A stretch of DNA of 64,000 nucleotides from assembly GCA_030760725.1 (NCBI GenBank), contig JASWHV010000008.1:31406720-31470719 (forward strand), given 5' to 3'. Of this stretch, positions 24,414-35,476 are shown piece after piece. The position numbers and the translations under genes are program-made. The stretch's first letter is position 1; the number at the start of each line of letters is the position of its first letter. The notes under the pieces are model-generated. The model saw only the letters and a program-made list of their open reading frames with translations. It did not search any database and was not told the DNA's origin. This DNA comes from Neostapfia colusana (lineage: Eukaryota; Streptophyta; Magnoliopsida; Poales; Poaceae).

Positions 24414-26548
24414 GCAAATTCAAACTTTAATTGAATTTCAAACTGAACATGTGCTGAAATTTATCCAAACCAAACCCAATTTGAATTGTAAGCAATTCAA
24501 ATGGCTCAAAGGTTGATAATTTAAATCACCAGGGGCTTTGTGGGAACTACTGTTTACAACAGTGAATTTGAGTTAAGTTCAGAGGTTAAAATTGAGGGTG
24601 GGACCCACATGTCATAGAGCTAAGAGGGGGTGACTTGCACACAAAGTGACAGCCTCTGTGGGAAATTCCACCGAGCAGCCGCCGGGTGTGCCACCGAGGA
24701 GGAACCGACGCCACCAGCTGCTTCCTCCTTCGCGTGCTGGCGGCCAGGGCGGCCTTCTCAAGCCCCACACGACCCTCACCGCCTCAGCCGAACGAAGACC
24801 CGGCTGCCTTCTTATCCTCGCGGGCGACAGCGGGCAGCGGCATTCCTTCTCCCCAAGCTCTCGGTCGATTGGAAGAACGGAGCAAACAGCCATGTCCTCG
24901 TCCCCCCGAGCTGCTAGGCAGCACCCTGAACTCAAGCACCACTCTCCCAACGCCTGAACCACCGGGTTTTGGCTCCTGTTCCCGTGATCAACGACGACCG
25001 CCGCGACTTAAGCTGAAGAACGGCGATCGGTCTCACGTGGGCAGCACACTACAGCCACTTCCACGGCCGAGCAAGGGCGGGAAAAGTAGTGCACGGACTC
25101 CACGCTGCTTCCACCTGAAGCAAAAGCCACGCCGTGAACTCTCGCCGGCAAATTCCGAGAATTTGTTCCGGCGACCTCAACCCGAGCTTCCGGTACAGTT
25201 CTTTAAAATTCTCCTTCTCTATTCCTCCTTGAGTCATCAAATTTTGCACATGTATGCTGGATTAGCCGGCGATCAATTCTCCTTTAGCATCCATCGCATG
25301 AAAACGCCTCAGAACGGCGGGATTTAAGCTTTACTAGGAGTGGCCGCCGCGGACTCATTCGGTTGCACGGTGAAACCCTATTTGCGGAAACTCCCGAGCT
25401 GATCTGAGATCATGCCGAGCTTCCTAGAGCTGCGCTGGTGATGTAGAGCCCATCGGCGCAAGTGGTGGCGGGCTAGAGACCTCGGACAACAGCGCCGAAC
25501 CACAGCAGTAGCCGCCGCACGTCGCGGAGCTGGTTCCAGCCACCAGCAGCCCAAACAGAGCCCACCAACGTGTTCCTCGATGCCCTAAACCCTCTGGCGG
25601 CGAGTCTCTGGCTGGGCAGAGGCCGGGAACGCCAGTCCGGTGAACAGCCGTATGCTCCGGCGAGGGGGGAGCACGCGGGCGCGAAGCAGAGGGTGGGAGG
25701 AAGAAGAAGATGCGGGGCCCGGCTGTCAGCGGCGGCTCAGATCCGGTGTGCTGGCGAGCAGAAACTCCGCAGACCACGGTGTGCCGACGCCTCAGCGCGC
25801 AACACGTGTCCCCGTGGCCCACCAGCAGATTTATACTTTTCCCCGATTTTCAGATTTCATTCAAAATTCAAATCCTCATAACTTGGGATAGGAAACTCCA
25901 AATCGAGTGAACCAAATTTTGTTGGATTCAGCTCTCTGAGTACTTTCCAGCATGTCAAGTTTCACTACATGAAAATCCTTATTGCTCCAGAATTAATTCC
26001 TCAGTGTTTAAACTGTTTGGAATTTTAACTGGAGGATCCCTTGGAGGAAAATTCTGAAATTTTGCTGGGATGTTCACCAAAATATCCCTGAACTACCATA
26101 AATATTTCAGACCCATTTGAGCTAATTTGATCCACCTAATGGTGTGATTAGTGAAACTATTCCAGAGAAAAAAGAAAATGTTCAGAAACACTTTCAGAAT
26201 TTTCCCTGAAATTGTTTAGCTCATATCTTTAGCTAGGAACCTTCAAATTAAGCCAGACCAACTCCATTAGAACCCTCTGAAAATCTAGTTTTCAGAAAGT
26301 CATGGCTTGTTCCATGAAAATCTCTAGAGCACCCTAAGAGTTCCAAAGGTCAAGGACATAATTAATTGTGGAGAGCTCTTGAGCTTTGCTGCAACTAAAA
26401 CTTGGCCAAGTCTTTGTTTAGGTTGTTTCCAAACCACAGTAAAAATTTCAGAGTCATTGAGTCTGTCTAGTGAGACTTAGAAGATTCACAAGTTTAAAAC
26501 TCAATTCAAATGCATTAAATTAATACATGTACTTCTTGTATCATGTAG

Positions 26549-26661
26549 TCGCTAAGGTCGAGGAGGAACCCGAAGTCCTAGACTTCGTTACTCCGGAGGA
26601 GCAGCTAGCCTACGACCAAGATCATCAAGGCAAGCCCCGGTTTGCATTAACCTCTTTACAA
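26549..26661 (+). other. Exon-like frame 1 in A 3' LTR
   Basis: After ATCATGTAG a frame reads KVEEEPEVLDFVTPEEQ and later GKPRFALTS. It is conserved in B's 3' LTR. A's 5' LTR copy near 834-930 has lost one base (GTCGAGAGG for GTCGAGGAGG), breaking the frame. The acidic composition looks protein-coding, but no donor is evident. Confidence 0.38.
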
Positions 26662-27720
26662 ACTTTTATCGTTTTGAGCACTTACTTGAGTATGATTACT
26701 TCTTGCATTGGTGTCTTGTTTGAAAACCCAATTGCATAGCCAAGAGAACCATGGGTTTGGGATTAGTATTGCAAACCCCGTTAGCTACTGCAATGCTAAG
26801 ATAGTGTAGGATTCGGTAAAAGTCGAGTAGTTGGAACTACTCGCTAGCATAGGCTTGAGGCACTCGACTCGGGTAGAGATAGCACATGATACACATGGCA
26901 AGAAAATGAGACCGAGTGGAGAGTAAGGGCAGCAGGACTTTGGGGCATGTGTGCTATAGCTCCGTTTGTGTCGATTGAGGACCGAGCCGTGTGCGGGCCT
27001 GTTGAACAAGCTAGAATAGTACCGAAGACCTACGGTCTATATGGGAACCGGGAAACCGATGTAACTCGGGTAGCTGGGTATTGAGGCATTGCCCGTCGTT
27101 CAGAGGGTAGGTTGAGAGCTCGAGGTGTAAATCGGATGGCGGCACTGAGATGCGCATGCAGAGACCTCTTGCTCAGGACGATGGGACCGGTTCAATATTT
27201 GGCTGACGGGCGAAAGGTGGTTGCGTACGGCGTCCGTGATGGTTGTTGTAGGCAACATCAAGTACGGGCGTACGTGACGGGTTATTCGGGTAACCCTGCA
27301 GGTGTAAATCGATTATAATCGCCGTCCCTCGCAGTCAGTGAGTACCACTTGTTCACTGTATCATGACGTAGAAAGAACAGGCTAGTTACATGTTAAAATG
27401 TTGCTGATTGAAAGATGGACTTTGATTGTTAATGATTTGTTGTAGTTTAGAGCTAATTAAAGTTCCTTTCAACTTTGGGCAAAGTACATGAGAGAAATGC
27501 GTTTCTTGTTTGATTGCGGCTCTCTCATGTGCCTTAGCGTAAGGTTCTCCACAACTTGCTGCTAAAATTTGAAAGTAAGGTTCCACTAATTAGGCGAGTC
27601 CTTGCAACTTGTTTTATCTCCTGTACCTATCACCCCTCATGTAGAAGTTCCATGTTTAGGAGAGACGGGTCAGTCTTGCTGAGCCTTCGTGCTCACTGCT
27701 TGTGTTTGAAGCTTTTGCAG

Positions 27721-27809
27721 GGTTCTATGAGGAAGGGACTCCCGAGGAGGAGACGGAACCCCCGGAGGGGAACCCCGTCGAGTGGGAGTCGTGCACGCCG
27801 CCGTGTTAG
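27721..27809 (+). other. Exon-like frame 2 in A 3' LTR
   Basis: Preceded by GCTTTTGCAG. It is open for 28 codons (FYEEGTPEEETEPPEG then WESCTPPC) to TAG at 27807-27809. The frame is conserved in both LTRs of B. Confidence 0.45.
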
Positions 27810-28159
27810 TGTGCGTGCGTGCTAGCAGGGACATGTTCACGGGCTGAACGTGAACTTGATGTGTAGTCTACGCCCGTGAGTGTAGACTGAACATATTTTG
27901 TTGTAAAAATGTTCATAAACTCGTTTATGTAATAAAACTTTGCTTCCGCTTTATGCCTTTGATGTGTGTTATCCGGTGCTGTGCAACGCAGCACCCCTCA
28001 GCGTGATCCTGGCTCGACAAGACCGTGGGGTCGTGTCATCTATGACCATAACTCATCAAGATCAAGTAACTAACATAGTTTTTAGGAGAAAAATAAAGAG
28101 AGATGATTTTTCAACACAATTAACATGATTTTGAGGATGGCATACAGGTACTCAAGTTT

Positions 28160-31100
28160 TCAAGCCACGTTTCGAGCATCAAGGATATTTAGTTCATTTC
28201 AGAGCTCACAAAAGCGTGTTTCATCAAGTGGCTTGGTAAAGATATCAGCTAGTTGTTTTTCAGTGCTGACATGGGAAATGGCTATGTCTCCTTTCATTGA
28301 GTGATCTCTCAAAAAATGATTCTGGATATCTATGTGTTTGGTTCTAGAGTGCTCAACAGGGTTATTGGAAATTTTAATTGCACTCTCATTGTCACAAAGG
28401 AGTGGAATACAGCTCTTATTGTAACCGTAATCCCTTAGAGTTTGTCGCATCCAAAGGAGTTGGTGCACAACAACTCCCGGCTGCAACATACTCCGCTTCG
28501 GCCGTGGATAAGGCAATTGAATTTTGTTTCTTGGAGGACCAAGAAACTAAGGATCTACCTAGGAATTGGTAAGTACCGGAAGTACTTTTTCTATCTACCT
28601 TGCATCCAGCATAATCTGCATCGGAGTATCCAATGAGAGTGAATTTTGAACCTTTGGGATACCAAAGGCATAGGTTGGGTGTATGAACTAAATATCTCAA
28701 GATCCTTTTAACGGCTGTCAAATGACATTCCTTAGGATTGGCTTGAAACCTTGCACACAAACATACACTCAACATGATATCAGGCCTAGATGCACATAAA
28801 TAAAGTAAGGAGCCAATCATGGAATGATATACCTTTTGATCCACATTTGGTTCGTCTTCATTGAGATCCAAGTGTCCATTTGTCGCCATGGAAGTCTTTA
28901 TGGGCTTTGCTTTGTCCATTCCAAACTTCTTGAGAATGTCTTGAGTGTACTTTGTTTGGCTTATGAATGTCCCGTCCTTTTGTTGCTTCACTTGGAATCC
29001 CAAAAAGTACCTCAACTCTCCCATCATGGACATCTCGAATCTATCTGTCATAATCTTACTAAATTCTTGACAAAAGGATTTGTTAGTTGAACCAAATATA
29101 ATATCGTAAACATAGATTTGGCAAATGAAGAGATCATCATCAAAGTGTTTAGTAAACAAAGTGTAATCAGCTTTTCCAATCTTGAAGTCATTTTCAATCA
29201 AAAAATCTCTAAGGCACCCATACCAAGCTCTAGGAGCTTGTTTGAGGCCATAGATAGCCTTACGCAGTTTGAACACATAGTCGGGGTACTCTTGATCTTC
29301 AAAATCGGGTGGTTGCTCCATGTACACCTCCTCCTTGATCGGTCCGTTGATAAAGGAGCTTCTCACGTCCATTTGATAAAGCTTGAGATCATGGTGAGTA
29401 GCATATGCAAGTAATATACGAATCGATTCAAGCCTAGCTACGGGAGCAAAAGTCTCGTCGAAATCCAAACCTTCGACTTGTGAATACCCTTTTACCACAA
29501 GTCGTGGCTTGTTCCTTCTTACCACTCCATGCTCGTCTTGCTTGTTGCGGAAGACCCATTTAGTGCCGACGACGTTGGACTTGGGTTTTCAACAAGCTCC
29601 CGCACTTCGTTCCTTTTGAAGTTGTTCAATTCTTCTTGCATCGCCATCACCCAATCCGGATCTTTTAATGCATCCTCAACCCTGTATGGTTCCAAAGAAG
29701 ATACAAAAGAATAGTGTTCACAAAAATTAGCTATGCGAGATTGAGTTATTACTCCCTTTTGGATGTCACTGATTATGTTGTCGACGGGGTGATCTCTTTG
29801 GATGCTTTGGTATACTCTTGGATGTGGCACTTGTGGTCTTGAATCTTCATTATCATCTTCTTCTCCCCCTGGATAGTTTCCCTCATTGATGTTTTGATCT
29901 TCTTAAGTTTCTTGAGGTTGATCTTGAATGGGAGCTCCCCCTTGATCATTTTCCTCCACCTGTGGTTCATATTCTTCATTCGCATTTTAAGGTGGCACTT
30001 ATTCTTCATTCGCATGTTAAGGTGGCACTTGTGGTCGACCATCGCCCAATGCCATTCTTCTCAATGCTTGACATGGAGCTTCTTCTTGATCTAGCACACA
30101 TTGATCAACTTGCTCTTCTTGAGAGCCATTAGTTTCATCGAACACTACATCACGTGCTACTTCAACAAGTCCGGAGGTTTTGTTGAAGACACGATAAGCG
30201 TAGGAGTTCGAATCATAGCCAGACTTCGAAGCAAACTTAGAAGCCCTTGGCTTCTTGTTTAAAATATAACATTTTGAACCAAAAACTCAAAAATATGAAA
30301 TATTTGGCTTGTTACCCGTGAGTAGTTCATATGGAGTTTTCTTGAGTAACCTATGAAGATCTAGTCGGTTTATAGCGTGACGAGCGGTGTTAACCACTTC
30401 AGCCCAAAACCTATCCGAAGTCTTGTATTCATCGAGCATTGTCCTCGTCATCTCAATGAGAGTTCTGTTCTTCCTTTCGGCTACTCCATTTTGTTAAGGA
30501 GTATATGGTGCTGAAAATTTGTGATTTATCCCTTCTTCGTCTAGATACTCCTCAACTTGGGTGTTCTTGAGTTCTGTCCCATTTTCACTTCATATGTTCT
30601 TGATCTTCAATGAGAATTCATTTTAGGCACGCTTGATGAACTTCTTGAGAGTTCCTTGAGTTTCTATCTTATCATGCAAAAAGAAAACCCACGTGAAGCA
30701 TGAAAAATCATCAACAATGACTAGACTGTATTTATTACCGCCGATGCTTATGTAAGCAATTGGACCGAATAGATCCATGTGGAGGAGCTCAAGCGGTCTT
30801 GTTGTAGTCATGACATTCTTCGCGGGATGTGGTGCTCCTACTTGCTTCCTGATTGGCACACTCTACAAGGCATGTCTTTCTCAAAAACAACATCCTTTAA
30901 ACCTCAGATGTGATCGCCTTTAAGTAGTTTTTGAAGATTCCTCATACCAATATGTGCTAGCCGTCTATGCCACATCCAACCCATGTTGGTCTTTGCAATC
31001 AAGCATGTGTCAAGTTCGGCTTTATCTTTGTTGAAGTCAACTAGATAAAGTTTTCCCTTTGACACACCCTTGAATGCAATTGAGTTATCACTCCATCTAG

Positions 31101-31560
31101 AGACAGCCACACCCTCATTAGTGAATAAACAATTATAACCCTTGTCACATAATTGAGATATGGACAAAAGGTTATAATCCAAGGAGTCAACGTGTAAAAC
31201 ATGAGAGAGAGAGAGAGAGAGAGTATGTTGTGATGAAATTGCAATTTTACCGGTACCAAGCACTCTTCCTTGACTATTATCACCAAAGTAAATGCCTTCG
31301 CTTGGACATTCATTTTCTTCATATTCCACGAACATTCATCTTTCTCCGGTCATGTGATTGGTGCATCCACTATCTAGCACCCATTTTGCTCCACCGGATG
31401 AATAAGTCTTTCTTTTATCTTCCTTTGCCATTAGACAAGTGTTGTCGGTGTCCTTCCATGCACCCATGGTTGGGAAGAGAGTGGATTTCTTGGTAGTCTT
31501 CTTTATGGATATGGTGGCCATCTCCTCTTCTTCATCGGATGAAGATTCATCATTGGAGTC
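28160..31560 (-). pseudogene. pol (protease to RNase H) of element C, heavily decayed
   Basis: Right to left: acidic end of gag and protease (WVLDSGCTNHMTG), GAG-pre-integrase (WHRRLAHIGMRNL), integrase, RT (about 28600-29525) and RNase H (ALSTAEAEYVAA, TKHIDI, ADIFTKPL). Stops in frame: 31336-31338, 30904-30906, 30623-30625, 28199-28201 and at least two more within 30480-30600. Several are TGA where relatives have CGA. The integrase core also has SENGTE for the usual SDNGTE. The RT active site reads YVYD; Tyr codon 29106-29108 replaces the first Asp of YVDD. Frameshifts lie near 28490 and 29560. The natural end is probably TGA at 28160-28162, followed by about 120 bp before A. Not functional. 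Confidence 0.88.
31203..31223. repeat. (GA)n microsatellite inside C pol
   Basis: A 21-bp GA run encodes SLSLS-type residues on the minus strand just before HVLHVDSLDYNLLS. Expansion by slippage within a decaying gene is likely. Confidence 0.9.
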
Positions 31561-33184
31561 TGTGAGACCTATGTGTGCTGAATACATTGGCAATTAGGAT
31601 AAAAGTTAGCATTAACATTCAAAGTTTTGTATATTGCCAAAACATTCTTCTGTGGCAAGGTCCGACAAGTTCTTTGTTAGGTCCGCCAAGTGTTGGCAAG
31701 GTCTGACGCAAGGTCCGGAGAGCTCCTGCAAGGTCCGGAGAGCTTCTGTGAGGTTCGGAGCTTGTTTTTAGGGAGCTCCCGTGAAGTTCAACTCGTAGAA
31801 CTGCATCGTCTTGTTTTTGCTTTTAACTCGCAATGTTTCAAACTTGCTTTATGGGAAGGATTGCTTAGGGTTAATTTGCTAAGTTTTTGGTGTGTTTTGG
31901 TGGTTATGGCTGTTATCATTTGATATGGTTTGCAACATGCTTATGTGACGTGCTCATGTAAGGTGTTGCGGTTTTCGAACTAACGTGAGTCAAGTCGAGG
32001 ACTTGTGCTCAGAAGAATGGTTGTTTATTCATGTGCAGGTGTTTCTTGAGTTCAAGACATGGCTGGTGACGGGATCCTTGGACTAGTCTCAGGGAGGAGA
32101 TGAGGTTCCAACAACCAAGTTCGGGAGGAGCTGTGGTTGAGTTGATCGGGAGGTCGCGCAGCATGTTTGGATCAAGGGCAGTGCATATGAAGGTTGCGTG
32201 TACGTCGTTGGAAGGTGTTTGCACGTGTGCAAGGAGTGAATGGACGTGGCAACATTGTTTCAAGGCGTGATGAAGAGATGTGGACGTAAAGAATTGGTCG
32301 GAAAGGTCCAACCGGCTGGATTGCGTACTCAGGCTGAGGCTGAGTCGGATATGGCTCAAATATGGAAGATTTGAGTTGGTTATGATAGGATTTCGTGCTA
32401 GGCACGAAGTTGAGTTGTTTTAGGAATGTTTAGGACGTTCCTAAGTTGTTTGGAAGTCTCACGATTGCTTCTATCTGCGAATAGGAGAGTCCTGAGCAGT
32501 TATGGTAAGTTAGGATACGAGTCCAATTAGGAGTAGGAGTCCTAGATTGGATTGTTTAGCCTGAGGGCTGGCTATAAAAGCAAGGGAGGCCAGAGCTCTC
32601 GTGGGTAGAGAACTTTGGGCTGTTCCTCTTGTGTTTCTATTGAATAAAGTTCATAGTTTCGAGGAGCTTTTGTGCCTTGTTCGTCCGACTTGTTTTTCGT
32701 CAAGTTGTTCTCGCCGAGTTTCTGGACAGACCGACGTTGCTTCGGTATTTCGTTCATAACTCGAGTTTTACAGATCCGATGGACGTGATTCTTTTTGGGT
32801 TGTCTTCACAACTCAATTATCTATCATCTGTGAAATTTTCACGAGCTTCAGATCTGTAGTTTTTAAGATACATGAGTTTCTTTGTAGCGTTGCAGATCTG
32901 TTTTATATCGGGTAGAACAGATTGATCTTCGTTTAATGTTTTGATCGTATCTCAAGTTTTACTTCGTGTTTTCAAGTGATTCTTGTTGCATTAGATCCGT
33001 GACTTGATTCTCTACCTCTCTACTTGATTTGTCAAGGTTTAACACGTTTGAAAACACTTGCACACACAGTTTCTTTAACCGATTGATTTTTTGCTGAGGG
33101 GTTTTTGTTGTTTCCGCTGCGAAAAGTTTTAGTCTACCATTCACCCCCCCTCTAGTAGCTTTTCACGTGCTCTTTGATCCTACA
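31561..33184 (+). repeat. 5' LTR of element D
   Basis: TGTGAGACCT...GATCCTACA, 1624 bp. It begins after GAGTC and ends one base before the primer site. About six AAGGTCCG-like motifs recur at roughly 31657-31765. A 77-codon frame at 31690-31923 recurs in the 3' LTR but has no recognisable features and I do not call it a gene. Confidence 0.95.
32573..32580 (+). promoter_or_regulatory. TATA box of D 5' LTR
   Basis: TATAAAAG, repeated at 40638-40645 in the 3' LTR. AATAAA follows at 32643-32648, giving a short R region. This is a plausible Pol II start for D. Confidence 0.7.
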
Positions 33185-33185
33185 A

Positions 33186-33198
33186 TTGGTATCAGAGC
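33186..33198 (+). other. Primer binding site of element D
   Basis: TTGGTATCAGAGC begins two bases after the LTR end, complementary to initiator tRNA-Met. Confidence 0.93.
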
Positions 33199-33245
33199 CA
33201 AGGTGCTCTAATCTTTGTGATTTGCACGTGTTTTGACTAACCATC

Positions 33246-35476
33246 ATGGAGAAGTACTCCGCAAAACCTTGTGTGTTCAATGGCATCGATTTTCAGGTTT
33301 GGAAGGCGCGGATGGAGGCCTACATACAGGCGCAAGGCTTCACCATATGGGAAAAGGTCTACCGGAACTTCGATGTACCACCCAACGATCAAGTTACGGC
33401 TGCGAACATGAGAGATGTTGACAACAACAACAAGGCTCGCAACTTGATCATCCAAGGATTGACTCAAAGCGACTTCGACCGTGTTGCACACCTCCGATCT
33501 GCATATGATGTTTGGAAAGCTCTTTGTGACTACCATGAAGGATCCAATACGATCAAGGAGGTAAGGCAAGATATGTTCAAGAAAGAATACATGCGTTTTG
33601 AGATGCAACCCAGTGAGTCAATTGACGACCTTTTTGCTCGCTTTAATAAAATTCTCAGCAACTTGCGTAGTGTCAATGTGAACTTTTCAGATGCTGAAAA
33701 TGCTAGACAATTGTTAGGAGCATTAGATATGTCAATTTGGGAGATGAAAGTTACATCTATTCGTGAATCTACTGTCATGAGTTCTCTTACTTTAGACGTG
33801 CTTTGTTCTAACGTAAAAACCCCAACAAGTCTATTGCATTTGTTTCGCAACGTGACATGTCTAGTTCTAGTCAATCATCATCTAGTGGTGCACTCTCTTT
33901 GCTGTCCTCTCTAACCCTTGAACAGATTGAAGAGTTTCCAGAGGAGGAGCTTGCACTCATCTCTACCCGGTTCTCAAAAGCATTGCAAAATGTGAGAACT
34001 AGAAGGAGAGGAAGCTCCGGACCTCAACGATGTTTTGAATGTGGTAAGATAGGACATTTTCGTACGGAGTGCCCTAACATTTCAGGTCCGACTTCACGTG
34101 AAGAAAAGCAAACAAGGCCAAAGAAATTGTTTGCAAAGAATAAGAAGAAGAAAGATTTATCAATGCGCAACATAGTGCATAGTATGATCTCTGCACTTCA
34201 AGATTTCGGCTCAAGTGATGTGGACACCGGTAGTGATGAAGATGAAGAAGCTATGGCAAATATGTGCTGCATGGCGAGCAAGTCAAGTTCAAGCTCCGAG
34301 GAGGCAGAACACAACAGCGACGATGAAGAGGTATGTCCCACTTGCGAAGAAATGTGTGATGCTATTTCTCGTGCCACTGTTATATTAAAGAAAAGGGATA
34401 AAAAACTTAGGAACAATGCTGTTAAAATTGAATCACTAGAATCTGAAATTAATCATTTAAAAACTTTGATTCCTAGTGATGATTCTTGTTCCTCATGTGA
34501 TTTGATTTATGAACAATTATCCTCTTTAAGAAGTGCACACGCATCTACACTTGATAAACTTGAACTTGAAATTGAAAAGAACAAAGAGCTTGCTGCACTT
34601 AATGATAAAAATTTAAAAGATGCTTGTTGTTCTACAATTGATTTGCATTGTTCTTCATGTGATGATCTGAATAAGAAACTAAATGATGCTATGAATGAGA
34701 TTTCTATTTTGAACAATGCTTTACGTGTGCATGAAGTTAAATATTGTTTAAATTGCAAACTAAAAGGAAAAACTTCATGTGAAAACTGCTTTGATCTGTC
34801 CAATAAACTTGATGACATGCATAGGACACTAGATCGGTTTTCTAATGCAAATAAGAACCTAAACTTGCTTCTGAATTCTTCCAAGTCTTGTAATGATAAA
34901 ACTGGTTTAGGTTTTAATTCTCATGCTCATGCTAAGGCACACCCACCTAAAGTTGTAAAGTCATTATGAAGCGGTTTGATTCAAACAGCTCCTAGACAAA
35001 AAGAGGTGATTTTCAAATCTGCAGGAGTACTGTCCCATTCGGGTTCTAATAAATGTGTTGCTTGCTCATCTAGACATGATAATAAGGTTATTTTTCATTG
35101 TACCTACTGTGGTAGAGATGGTCATGTCATGGATTTTTGTTATAGACTAGCTAAACACGATAATAAACAAAGAATACTTGCTAGATCACATAACAACCAA
35201 GCAAAATCTGCTAGACCGAATGTTCGGAGCTTGCAACCTGCTGTAATTAGTCAAAAACTTGCTCCCGGACCTACTGTTTTTTGTGCTACATATAACACAT
35301 CTTCTAAGTCAGTAGTTGGGAACAAAAAATTTCGATGTTTGGCTCATAAACCTGCTGTACCTTCTCAGCTTTCACGTGTTATTCCTGCTGGACGTCGTGT
35401 GACTCAGTACTGGATTCCTAAAAGTGTTTTAACTAACCCCAGTATTGAGTCATCGACGTATTGTGCTGCTGTGTAG
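33246..35476 (+). pseudogene. gag of element D, long form, frameshifted
   Basis: ATG at 33246 opens a copia gag (WKARMEAYIQAQGF, SAYDVWKALCDYHEG, FNKILSNLRSVN). The frame shifts near 33810 into the frame of 33857-34969. That part has a serine-rich stretch, zinc knuckle CFECGKIGHFRTEC (about 34031-34072), acidic and Ser-rich residues, then a long Cys-containing coiled-coil region. An in-frame TGA at 34967-34969 is followed by a second knuckle, CTYCGRDGHVMDFC (about 35099-35140), and TAG at 35474-35476 ends this section just before protease. The two knuckles are about 350 codons apart. The stops may be decay; readthrough cannot be excluded. Confidence 0.85.

Larger units (their letters stand above)
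1..28038 (+). mobile_element. Element A: Ty3/gypsy chromovirus (Tekay/Del-like), interrupted by element B
   Basis: A near-complete LTR retrotransposon on the plus strand whose 5' LTR starts before the window. The order is 5' LTR (to 2317), tRNA-Met-type primer site, long leader, accessory ORF, gag, protease, reverse transcriptase, RNase H, integrase, chromodomain-like tail, polypurine tract and 3' LTR. The 3' LTR begins at 9658, is split at 10085 by element B and resumes at 24414. Pol order (RT before integrase) and the C-terminal chromodomain place it among chromoviruses; the Tekay clade is inferred. Bases 28039-28043 (TCTAT) should be the right target duplication, but the left copy is outside the window. 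About six differences in the last 229 bp of the two LTRs suggest an insertion that is neither fresh nor ancient. Confidence 0.93.
24414..28038 (+). repeat. 3' LTR of element A, second segment
   Basis: Continues A's LTR after B; the first five bases are B's right target duplication. It ends GGGTCGTGTCA at 28038. With 9658-10085 the LTR is about 4.05 kb, matching B's full LTR. The GC-rich core (about 24640-25830) aligns poorly with B's core although both flanks align well. The 213-codon frame at 24686-25327 lies in this core and has no recognisable domain. Confidence 0.93.

Noticed and set aside
24686..25327. 213-codon open frame as a possible host gene
   Set aside because: It lies in the GC-rich core of A's 3' LTR, has no domain or conserved counterpart in B's LTR, and GC-rich sequence favours chance ORFs.
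31690..31923. 77-codon frame conserved in both LTRs of D as a gene
   Set aside because: Conservation is expected because LTRs are copies of each other; the composition is not protein-like and no start context or domain is seen.
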